Positions 45,568-55,926 of a stretch of 64,000 bases of DNA are shown here, piece by piece; the first letter of the stretch is position 1; each line of letters begins with the position of its first letter. The position numbers and the translations under genes were made by a program. The notes below the pieces were generated by a model. That model worked only from the letters and a program-made list of their open reading frames with translations, was not told the DNA's origin and did no database searches. Source of the stretch: Jackrogersella multiformis (lineage: Eukaryota > Ascomycota > Sordariomycetes > Xylariales > Hypoxylaceae). Location: positions 3,534,001 through 3,598,000 of the forward strand of contig CADCXD010000005.1 of assembly GCA_902806575.1 (NCBI GenBank), read 5' to 3'.

Positions 45568-47029
45568 ATGGCCTCGATAAACGACCTCGCGACGGCCGCG
45601 ACGATCGCCTCGTCGGCCGTCGCGCTGCAGTCCACCCCTCCCCCCGGCTCGCCTTCGTCTTCGTCTAGGCCCGCCACCGCTACTACGCCAGCCGCCGCCG
45701 TCAAAGTCGAGCAGCCGCGCGACAACGAGGACGGCGATTCCATCACGGTGGCGACGGGCGCTCCCCCGCCTCCCCCGGTCCTCGCCGCCCCGCTTATCTC
45801 CCCCCGCAACCCCGCGCAGGCGCAGATCCCGCCTCCGCCGCCCCTGCCGCCGTGCGCAGCGGAGATCGGCGGCGACGGGGCGGAGGCGGGGGAGGGGGGA
45901 AAGGGGGGGGAGGTAGCTGCTGAGGATGGCGTAGCTGTAGGTGGAGGTGGAAGTGTAGGTGTAGGTGTAGGTGTAGGTGTAGATGGAGAAGGGGAAGCGG
46001 AAGGGGCGGGCGAGGCGATGGACGGCGTGGAGACGGAGGGCGGGCCGCCGGTGCGGGGCGCGTTCATCGTGTTCGAGGGCATGGACCGCGCCGGCAAGAC
46101 CACGCAGGCGAAGCTGCTGCAGCAGCGGTGCATCGAGAGCGGTCGGGAGGTCCGTTTCATGCGGTTTCCTGGTGAGTGGTGCTAGGGGAGGTGGAAGTAT
46201 GAGTGTGAGTGTGAGTGCGAGTGTTAGGCTAACGGCTGGGAAATAGATCGGACGACGCCCATCGGCCACATGATCGACTCGTACCTCAAAGGCGAGACGG
46301 AAGTCGAAGACCATGTTATCCACCTGCTGTTTAGCGCGAATCGGTGGGAGGCTGTGTAAGTTTTTTCCTCCTCCCTTCTTACTCCCTATTCGTCCCTGCT
46401 ACGTGGGCATGATCTAAGGGCCTCGTCCATGGTTATTGGTATATGACTAACCTGACCCCTTTTCCAGCAGGAAAATCAAGGCCGAGCTCGAAGCCGGCCA
46501 CACGATCATCTGCGACCGCTTCTACCACAGCGGCATCGTGTACAGCGCCGCCAAGAAGCTCCAGTCGCTAAGCCTGTCCTGGGCCAAGGCGCCCGAGGTC
46601 GGCCTGCCCAGGCCGGACATGGTGCTGTTCCTGGACCTGGAGGAGGAGGTGGCGCGCCAGCGCGGCGGCTGGGGCGGCGAGGTGTACGAGAAGGGCGAGA
46701 TGCAGCGGCGCGTCAGGGACCTGTTCTGGGGCCTTAGCATGGGGGATCTCGGCAGCGCCGTGGGCAACAGCAGCGGCGGCAGCGGCAGTAGTAGCAAGGT
46801 CCAGCGCAGGGGCGACAACGCGGAGAGGCTGGGAAACGGGTCGGGACGCGGCGCGGATGGCGGCGGCGGCGAGGACGGCGAGTTCAGGCAGGAGGAGGAG
46901 GATATCCAGATCGTGGATGCCGACTCCGATGTCGAGAGCTTGTCGGAGAAGGTCTGGGAGCATGTGCTGCCGAGGCTGGAGGCGGTCGAGAGGGGCGAGG
47001 TCGGGAGGTCGGTCAGGACGGTGCGGTAG
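45568..47029 (+). CDS. CDC8: Thymidylate kinase with long low-complexity N-terminal extension
   Basis: Three exons (45568-46171, 46247-46355, 46468-47029, introns 75 and 112 bases) give 424 residues. The enzyme phosphorylates dTMP to dTDP. The P-loop region is FIVFEGMDRAGKTTQ (about 166-180), then RFPDRTTPIGHMIDSYL and the DR(Y/H) motif DRFYHSG, followed by the LID region with RQRGG. The first 150 residues are Pro-, Gly- and Ala-rich, with a GVGVGVGV stretch encoded by GTGTAG repeats, and have no counterpart in yeast CDC8. A second in-frame ATG at 46018 (Met151) would give a 274-residue enzyme closer to the normal size. A Gly/Ser-rich insertion of about 60 residues near the C-terminus is also unusual. 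The family assignment is firm, but the start is uncertain. Confidence 0.92.
45953..45983. repeat. In-frame GTGTAG hexanucleotide repeat in CDC8 exon 1
   Basis: Five GTGTAG units in a row encode alternating Val-Gly. The repeat also generates serial GTAGGT strings that resemble splice donors. Confidence 0.8.
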
Positions 47030-48675
47030 CTGTAGTGCATACATATCACATAATCAAAGATGGAAATACCTGTCACCCATCTGTAATATTGCAGATATTA
47101 TTGATTTGTCTGATATCCCCGTCTTTCTGCGAGCAATACCATTGTGCACAACGCGTCTTGGCAGAATCGTACACCTAGGATAAGGACAGGGTGGATATGA
47201 TCTGCGGGTCCTAGAACGCATCTACCAGGCTTCGAAACTATTCCTTGATGCGATTGAATAGAAATCGAGGTGACTGGTATGTTGACGAGGGTCGAGACTT
47301 GGGTCGTTGTAGAGGGACTAGGAGAAGTCATTGTACTACTCGGGTATGTGATGGACTTGATGTGTGTTCAGTCATGGATGGATGTTATGCTGAGGTCAAG
47401 TACCTAGGTTAGGAGACCTGGGGCGCCGGGGGTAAAAGAAAAATCTTTTATTTTTTGAATTGATTCAATTCTATTTTTCTGTAGTTGAAATAGTCGACTT
47501 GAAAATGATATGTTTAGATCATGGTCAATATCCGAAATCGAGCTCGTCACCCCTTATGACTCACTACTCGTGATACTTAAAGGGGCCTGGCAGGGATTAT
47601 TATCGACTACAGTTTAACAAAGGAGACAGTAACCTTATATATCGAGAAGAACCAGTACTCTATGACATGAGGTACCTAGGTACATGATGTATCATCTTGG
47701 ATGACTCGTTTTTAACTAGTAAACTACTTCTTCGATGAGATCGATCTGTTGAGAAAATATTTGATAAATATCTGGTTACGATGAATGCTGTTCACAGACA
47801 ACGATAGCAATCCACTACTTGTGTTGACGGATATACATAGGAACGTATAGGTAGGTAGCCAGGTGAAAGAATATCCCCCTAAGCTACTAGGTATTAAGGA
47901 GCATATAACCTCCAGTACATAACTGTCTCGTGCAGTAGTAGCTGTAGATTATGATGTAGGAGTCATGTTTGAGATAATTAGGTACCTAACCTAGGTATCT
48001 TATTTACCGGTAGGTATGTTAAGACCGCTGTCAAACGTTGACCATTGTTTGGAACCGTGAGCCTCTGCGGTACCCAACAACCTATTAAACGACAAAATAC
48101 AACAGCACCAGATATTTTAACAAATCTTTTCTTCACAATGGACCGTAACTAGTAGTCCCGCTCGCATGGGCACGAATTAATTCGCTTTTCCTAAGATTCG
48201 GGTGACCCAAATCTTGTATCAATAAGTTCGTCTGCTCCAAGTCCTTGACAGTGCTTCACCAAAGCTAACATTATCTAGGTACTTGACAACGAAGAGAATC
48301 GGTTCGAAGATTCTACGGAAGGATAAATTCGATCTCACCTATGTCAAGAACTCATAGCACGGGGCTGTACTCACACTAATTTCTATCCATTCGAATCAAC
48401 CCTAATTTTTCCCTACCTTGGTGGTAAAACCTAGGCAGTAAAATCTACTGACGGGCTCTTTTACCCAAAATTACAAAATTACCAACCAAAAAAAAAACCC
48501 CCATCGAGCTATTCTAATAAGTAAGGCATACCATCCATCTATTTTCTTGTATTCGCCACGATTAACCTTGGCACAGTACAGCTTATAGAAAATACATCAG
48601 TGCTCCCTAAGATACAGCAAAGTCTATGCCCACCGAAGACCTCACCATCTAAAGCTATTAGCCACAAAAGACACG
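47030..48675. other. 1.6 kb gene-free stretch
   Basis: AT-rich DNA with no supportable gene. A 77-codon minus frame at 47098-47331 is featureless. Motif copies of ACCTAGGT lie near 47402, 47675, 47985 and 48280. Confidence 0.4.
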
Positions 48676-49238
48676 ATGGCGGATCTGTTGTCGGCGCTCC
48701 GTTCGATCTGCTTTACCATCTTGCCCTCCTCCTGGTCTCGACTATGCATGCTTGATGGGAAAACGGCTGAAGAGCAAGCTGCTGAGAGGAAGCTCGCGGA
48801 TGAGAGTATGTAACATCGAGAGTTCCCTTTTACCCTTCCTGACCTGTCTTAGGAGCCAAACACTCCTAGTTGGGCTGACTGAGGGAGTTGTTGCTCTTTA
48901 GATATGCCTTAACCCCCCGAAACCTTTACCCAAAGAAGTAATTACTGACTCTCGATGTTACAGTGCTCATTGTCGAGCTCTGCGAGATGGTTGAAGGCAT
49001 AACCTTCGAAGGAAAGTCGGATAGGGAATACCGCATACTTCAGCAACGCAGAATTAACCGATTCATCCGCGACATGAACAATGAGCAGGCCGCGACCAAG
49101 TTGCAGAGCAAGATGCAGAGCAAGCAAGCAAGCCCTATCAAGTCGAAGATCCCAAGACGCTGCGAAATCTGCAGCCTGGATGACCCGCATATCCAAGTCA
49201 GCCGTCAGTGCATGAAGAGGGGTGGTTGCGAGGCTTAG
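48676..49238 (+). CDS. Small hypothetical protein with C-terminal cysteine cluster
   Basis: Two exons (48676-48805 and 48964-49238) join in frame across a 158-base intron to give 134 residues: ADE-Met-LIVELCEMVEG at the junction. The N-terminal 25 residues are moderately hydrophobic (ALRSICFTILPSSW). The middle is helical and charged (DREYRILQQRRINRFIRDMN). The C-terminus has CEICSLDDPHI then C and C, a possible metal-binding or disulphide cluster. No family is recognised. The frame-restoring intron and Kozak-like ACGATGG support it as real. The intron itself is an introner-like element with perfect terminal inverted repeats. Confidence 0.65.
48806..48963 (+). mobile_element. Introner-like element copy B (best preserved)
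   Basis: This 158-base intron has GTATGT..ACAG ends. Directly inside them lies a perfect 12-bp inverted repeat, AACATCGAGAGT at 48812-48823 and ACTCTCGATGTT at 48948-48959. An ACTGAC branch site abuts the right repeat. It shares blocks with copy C: CGAGAGTT, GGAGC..ACTCCT, GGAGTTG.TGCTCT, ATGCCT.AACCCCC.GAA, TTACCCAA.GAAG.AATTAC and ACTGACTCTCG.T.TTACAG. The internal GGAGC/ACTCCT pair can also form a hairpin. Confidence 0.7.
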
Positions 49239-50684
49239 CTATTGCCATCGACAGTCCTCTAAGAGTCGACATACTTTGGCTCTCCTAGATCGATACAAGG
49301 ATGTATATCAGTAAAGATTCGAGGTGAACAGGACCCAGCGTCAACAGGAGAATCGAGGCTAGCTATGATCCAAAGACTATAGTATAAGGAAAGCAACCGA
49401 AGCAAGCTTGTACTATACGAAATAACTCGATATCCTACATCACTCGTCGGCATGATGTTCAAGTTCCTAACTGTCTATGTTGACAGAATAGGGGTCGCCA
49501 TAGTCGCTCTTTAGCCTTACATACCATGCTGTAATTACTGAAGTTCCTAAAAAGATTATTCTCCATTCCAAATGTCCTATTTACCTTGAAGCTTTTAATT
49601 ACCATTCACTTAGAAAGCCAGTATGTGGTCGACCATAATCTCATCGGCTATGCCAGTACGATATTTGTCCATCACGCCTTTTATGTCTCTCTTCCCGCCG
49701 CTCTATCCTAGATATGGTAGCGAGATACTGTCGGAACTGTTTTCGTTGACAAAACATCTGTAAGCAGTCACCTTTGACCCATTACTTACCCCTTTATTCT
49801 CCACACTTGGTCGAAATCCGTACAGTGGGATACCTAGGAAATCAGCATATTAGAAATAGTTACATAAGAATTAAACGAGAAGCTCATAAATAACTCGCTG
49901 CTTCTCCGCTAGCAACGAAATACCAGCTTCGTACGAGCTACGCAGTCAGAGTTGAGTACATATAGACGGCAGAAAAGCGCACCGTCGTCTGGGTCGAGAT
50001 ATAGCAGGCTCGCACATCGACTCCCAACATTCGATAAGAATCTCCAAGAACATCTAGACTTAAGGGAGACACTCTGAAGTCTGCCACCTACCTGGTTTTA
50101 TTATAATGGTTGCAGTTATTGGGGTTGGTTTGATGCACTTTCTCATAAATTCCTCTGTTCTATCATATTGATCTTCTCTACCTAGGTAGTTATTGTGTTT
50201 CGCGCATTATTTCAACCGTCTGAATATTTCTTGACAGCCCCTACCCGACCCCCCTTGCTTAAACATCATCTGTAACTGCTATTATATCTATGGCCTCTAG
50301 AACATGGTATTAAAGTGGAGTATTATGTTGGGGATGCGTAGTCTTGGAGTTGAGGCAGCTATGGATTTGCGCTAATAGAAACACAGCGGTCCGGGCCGTC
50401 CTGATAAACATGTAATAAATGAATTGTAAAGCGATTTAATTTTAGAAAACAAAATAGATATCCTTGTTTTCCTATCTACGTAAGACCCGTGAGAACGTGA
50501 GCCGGAAAGAATGAGCCGTAAACCAAATTATGAACATTAAGGAAAACATCCCGCATTTGCCAAGTTCTTCCAACACCGGTAAGTAATCCGTAAGTCGATG
50601 TCTAACAACCAAACCCGCCCGTATCCCCATTCTTATCGTAGCTACCCTAGGTAGCTACGTAAGAATGCCCCTATATTGGGGAGC
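49239..50684. other. Intergenic between convergent genes
   Basis: 1.4 kb of AT-rich sequence with no supportable gene, RNA or long repeat. A palindromic GCTACC/GGTAGC element around CTAGG sits near 50638-50658, close to the stop codon of the repeat protein. Confidence 0.4.
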
Positions 50685-52663
50685 TCACGCCCGCCATCGC
50701 CGGGCGTGGGGAGCCATGTATCCTAGCGCCAGAGACGATGCCGGGTGTGGGGCCATTACGGCGGTTGGGGCCGTACCTGCTGCTGCTGCTGCCATGTGGC
50801 TGATCGATATCGAAGCCGCAGCGGTTTCATGCATCATCGGCGCGGCAGCCGAAGTGGCATTAACATGCTGCATGGCTGCTGGTGTTTCGTGGACCATGGG
50901 AGGGGCCACGAGTGTCTCGTGGACCATGGGAGGGGCCACAGGCGTCTCGAGGATAACATTGGGAATCATAAGCGTCTCGTGGACCATCGGGGGAGGTGTT
51001 TCGTGGACGATAGGTATAATCACCTCGGTCTGCTCGCAGGACTCCAATGCTTCGGTGACGGTAACATGAACAACTTCAGAAACCGTCATGACGTGCGGCG
51101 GTAGAGTAACATGGACTGTCTCGCGCACCGTCTCGGTGTACGCAGAAAGCGTTACGTGGACAGTCTCGGTTACGGCGTGAGTAACTTGAACAGTTTCCTT
51201 AACCGTCTGTGGCGGTGCAGATACGTGAACAGTTTCCGTGAGTAATGCGGTCTTGAGCTCGTTCACGACCTCGGTCTTGGTGAGAGCAACCGTCTCGAGC
51301 TGATGCGAAACTTCGGTCTTCGTGACGCTCACATGGACCGTTTCCTTCGCGACTTGTGTTTCCACGGCCGTCCGCGTTTCCACCCTGGTTACCGGAACGC
51401 TGACCTGCAATGTCTCCTTCAACGTCTCCTTCACTGTCTCCTTCAACGTCTGTACCTGGGTGACGGCGATGCTCTCCTTAACGGTCTCCTTCAATGTCTG
51501 TACCTGGGTAACGGCGATGCTCTCCTTAATCGTTTCCAACTTCGTCACTGGCACACTCACGGCGATCGTCTCCTTGACCGTCTGCAGTTGAGTCACAGGA
51601 ATACTAACCTGCAGAGTTTCCTTGACGGTTTGCAACTGCGTTACGGGAACGCTGATGTGGACAGTTTCCTTAACTGTCTGTAGCTGGGTTACGGGAACGC
51701 TAACCCGGACGGTCTCCTTAACAGTCTCCAGCTTTGTTACAGGAACGCTGACATGAACAGTTTCCTTCACCGTCTGTATCTGGGTCACTGGGACGCTGAT
51801 GTGTACCGTCTCCTTCACAACTTGCGTGACGGGTACGCTGATGTGTACGGTCTCTTTCACGGTCTGGGGAGGCAGGGTTACCTTGATGGTCTCAACCTTG
51901 GTCTCGAGTTTTGTCTGAATTGCAGTTCGTAATTCCGTCTTGACTTCCGTCCTTAATTCCGTCTTCGTGAGGAGCTTTTCTTCTACCTTCGTGACGGGAA
52001 TGGTAACGTGGACCGTTTCCTTCACCGTCTGCGGGGGCAGCGTGATCGATTCCTTCTGAACCTCTGTCTTTGTGACATGAACAACCTCCGTCACCGGGAC
52101 GTGTATTGTTTGTGGGGGTAGTGTCACATGTAATGTTTCCTTTACTGTTTCCTTCACTGTCTGAGGCGGCAACGTGACGTGGACTGTCTCCTTTACTGTC
52201 TGAGGCGGCAGCGTGACGTGAACCGTCTCCTTTACTGTCAGAGGCGGCAGCGTGACGTGGACTGTCTCTTTTACTGTCTGGGGCGGTAGTGTAATATGGA
52301 CAGTCTCCTTTACAGTCATCGGTGGTTGAGTAACATGTACTGTTTCTTTCACCGTCTGAGGAGGTAAGGTAACATGGACAGTTTCCTTTACTGTCTCCGG
52401 CGGCAGAGTCATATGTATCGTCTCCTTTATTGTCTCTGGCGGCGATGTCTAGGGGAGTAGAAGTCAGCAAGTTGATAATGTTTCGACGCCTTTACCTCGG
52501 ACCATCTGTTTAGATATCGGATATAGAGGCTGCTAGAGTTGCTTACTTCGTGTACTGTCTCATAAACCATCTGGGTGAGAACCTCAGCTGGTAGTGGCTC
52601 AGTAGCAACTGCTACCGAGGCCAAGGCCAAGAATACCTGTACATAGCTTGTAGCGAACCTCAT
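50685..52663 (-). CDS. Secreted repetitive Thr/Val/His-rich protein
   Basis: Two exons (52663-52547 and 52448-50685, 98-base intron, phase 0) give 626 residues. A signal peptide (cleavage likely after VAVA at about residue 20) precedes the mature chain. Residues 40-500 are almost entirely imperfect repeats with two main forms, KETVHVTLPPQTV (about 13 residues) and KETVHVSVPVTQLQTV (about 16), plus shorter KTEL/KTEV units. The C-terminal 120 residues change to PPMVHET repeats and an Ala-rich end. No membrane or GPI signal is seen. Alternating polar and beta-branched residues predict extended beta structure. It may be a cell-wall or matrix protein, adhesin or filament former, which is inference. 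Only four or five Cys/Tyr residues break the pattern. Confidence 0.85.
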
Positions 52664-55600
52664 AGCTTCGTGAATGAATAAGACCGGATGATTGAGCTTG
52701 ACAGCGACAATGATTAATTAAGAAAAGGAAGTATGAGAGCAAAGCAGCTCGAAGTTCTATAGAATTAAACTGGCGCAGCCTTCAAAACGAAACGAACAAA
52801 CGAATGGTGAAAATAGGTAAGGCGTAAAAGTGAAAGGAACGGATCGACCGTGGAGGAGAAGTGAAGCAAAAGCACACGATCTAGAATGAGAGTTAGGTCG
52901 AGGTGAGAAAGAGTGAACGGAATAGCATCGTTCCTGATCTTCCTGGGAAAAGGCAGGAGATGTAGTATACCAAGACTTGTACCCTGGCTTATCCATAGTC
53001 GTTCCGGCAAGGATTTTCTAAGTGAGGTAACTAAGAATGATGCTGCGCAGGGATATATTTTCTTTGGCAAGTGGGAAGATGAGGTGACATCTCTGGCACA
53101 GCCGCGTCCTAGATTCCAGGAGGAGCCTTTGCGCAAACAAGCTGAAGGGGAGATCCAATATGCGATGTCGATATTTTATCTTGGCGGTGAGGATCTAGCT
53201 AGGGGTCTGTACAGATGGTAGACGTCCATGCTACCACACTGCGTAGGCACAACCTACCCCTTGCCATCTGAAGTTCACTTTGGATGACCAGCTGTCCGGG
53301 TTCACGTATGGGATAGAGCATGGGTATACGAAGGCTCCAGCCGATTCAGAACTATTCAGAACCATGGGTAAGGCTTTGAAGTATGAGCTTATCTGGACTT
53401 GATATGGCCTATTCCGAAATGCAAGGGGTATAATTTTGGTCGGAGCCTCCGTATCCGCTCCCCTTGACCACCTAGGCACTTTTCTTTTATATTGGCATGC
53501 CTCGCATTTTTATCTCAGATGATGGACCATAGACCATCGTGACCAGAATCATAATTTTCGAAGTCCAGCAACGATATGTTTTCTGGTTGACTCCGATGAA
53601 GATTCGTCTGCTTGAAGCCGAGAAAAATCAAGTTTCGAAACCGACGGCGGCGCATTGAGAATAAACAATGCTACAAGTCTGATTGACGGCGGCCCTTGGT
53701 CAAGCCGAAGACATATTCTTGGAACTCAAAAGAGATCCAGATCTAGACTGGGGCACTGAAGCTGCTGAGAAATCCAGGACGCAGTAGGAACTTGGAAGAG
53801 CATTAGATCGCATAGTTTCATGGTCTTCTCCGGTTTCGCTTGGCACTGTTCCGAGATCCTTAGGGCCCCTGCAGATGGGGGAGTGTTTGTTGAACTGTGC
53901 AGCTGTGGTAGCCGGGGACCGACAGACGGGTGATGCTACGAAACATGTAATTGGCTAAAAGGTAGCTATGGGCCACTCTAAAGACCTCGGCGTTGGGAAA
54001 TCTAACCCTTTAGGTACTAGGTATCATCGTCAACCGAAGTGGCACTGTGCTGTGGGAGCGCCAAGCTATAAGCACAGAGATCGAGACAACGCCAAGAGCA
54101 ACGCACAAGCATTTTCGAAAGTCTCACGCAACTGAAGATGAGCAGGACTCGTGGATTTTCCGGTTATGGCGGCTGATCGTCGTGGGATATCTTTATCGAA
54201 CAGGTATATTTCTATTCATCCTTTCGTTCTCGTGATTTTCCTCGTTTCTCTGATACCTCTTGTCTTCTTCGTATTACTGATATATTTCGTATCATTGATA
54301 TGTTTCGTATCATTGATATATTTTATACCCTTTTCTGGAGAGAATTTGGCTTGGCAGCTCTACTAAGTAGTATATTTTGCTTGCTCCCCTTCACCCGTTT
54401 TGGCTGACACCAGTAGGAAGACGGTGGCCCTGACACACTCGCTGAATTGTTTCCCTTTTTCAGGGGTCGCAGCCTAGACTGATCTAGGAATATCAACCTT
54501 GGTGATGACAACGAGGAAAGATAGTGAGTTTGGGCGTGGCGGCGCTTCATCTGGTATCCATAGATTGATTTCCTGCGCTCTGATATTGCTTGCTCGGTTG
54601 TTCAATGTTGAGTATCCTACGAATGTCTTCAACATACTTGCCAAGAGGTACTACAAAACTTTCCTTGTTAGTCACATTTGATGTGACTCGTAAGGATGAA
54701 AGCCTGGATTTTCCCCACGTATTATGTCTTGCTCAAAGCGCGACGGTTATCCTTCCGAGGGCCAGGCGGCCTCTTAATTAGCTAAGACCTTGTGACCTTG
54801 TACGTCCAGTATCACTTGGCAGCTAAACTGATCTCCATGCGGATCATGAGTTGGCACAGGTTCTCGAAGCATATCTTTTCTTGTTAGCGGCTGGGCTTAA
54901 AGAAAATACCATAGTAAACATACCCTGTTGAAAAGACTTGTTCGGCCAACGCCGTGAGCTCCCGGCCACGAGTATATTAACCCTATAAGACATCATCTGA
55001 AGGAAATATCTCTTCCGGAGGAAGTGTTTCTGCACGACTTCTTTCTGTTTTAAACAGAGTCGAATAATCATAGCTCTGGGGATTCACATCTGGTTTGATT
55101 ACCGGTGACAATGGGAGATCAAGGTGAGGGACTCGGATTCGAAGCCGGAGTTGATAGGTAGTCAAGGGTTGAGTGAGCAATCTATGACGACGATGTCTTA
55201 GGAATTATCTAACAAAGGAAGAGAGCAGAGTGACAACTGTCACACAACACTATATTACCAAGCATATATCGCCTGTTTGACATGGATATTACATAAGAAA
55301 TATGAGAACGAATTATACCCAATCACTCAAAACTGGTAGGCTTTCGTGTTAGGTTACATTCAGTCTCCGTGGATGTGGTAGGATGCAATATGATCATAGG
55401 TAATTCAAAGCTCTAGAGGCTCTAAGGGCGAGCAAGGAAATGGCAAGATTATATCTGTCTTTTAAGTAATACCTACTTGAGATTCAAATGTCTATTCCTC
55501 TCCTTAAGCTCCTTTGATATCTCCCACCCTACCTAGGTACCTACTTACTCAAATCCGGGTAGTAAATAGGGGAGTTTTGACCACGTAAGTAAATTCCGAG

Positions 55601-55926
55601 GATATAGGAAAAAGATCAAAAATTCCATGGCCATAATTACCTACCTAATATAACAGCAAATATCCATCATACTATAAGCATAAGCAAATGTATGTCGAAT
55701 TATATCCATCCCTCTCCAATTAGGTATCAAGATCCCAATGTAAGCTTAGTCAGCCGACCACGTGGAAGTGAATTCATCCGGTTTATACCGGACGTAAGGC
55801 CGTTCCGCTACCGGCCTGTACTTCACGAAGCCTCCTACCAACAACAACCACTAGCCAAGGGGCAGCCCTCCAATCCCCATATACTACCCCCTTAGGTAGG
55901 CACCCAGGCCCAAAACCCTCGCATCG
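52664..55926. other. 3.3 kb gene-free stretch
   Basis: No gene can be supported. Frames at 52757-53221 lie on both strands of the repeat-protein promoter. A short open stretch at about 53690-53785 reads AEDIFLELKRDPDLDWGTEA, and another at 54047-54235 reads SWIFRLWRLIVVGYLYRTG. They look like isolated remnants rather than genes. A TTTCGTATCATTGATAT unit is repeated near 54280-54320. Confidence 0.4.

Noticed and set aside
45520..46323. Long minus-strand frames of up to 267 codons opposite CDC8 exon 1
   Set aside because: Stop codons are rare by chance in this very GC-rich stretch. Composition is Arg/Pro simple sequence, and the opposite strand encodes a clear kinase.
46356..46467. 112-base CDC8 intron as an introner copy
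   Set aside because: No shared blocks or terminal inverted repeats; an ordinary pyrimidine-rich intron.
50665..51104. Open frames on the plus strand opposite the repeat protein
   Set aside because: They mirror the tandem repeats of the minus-strand gene, which has the signal peptide, intron and consistent repeat protein. No independent features.
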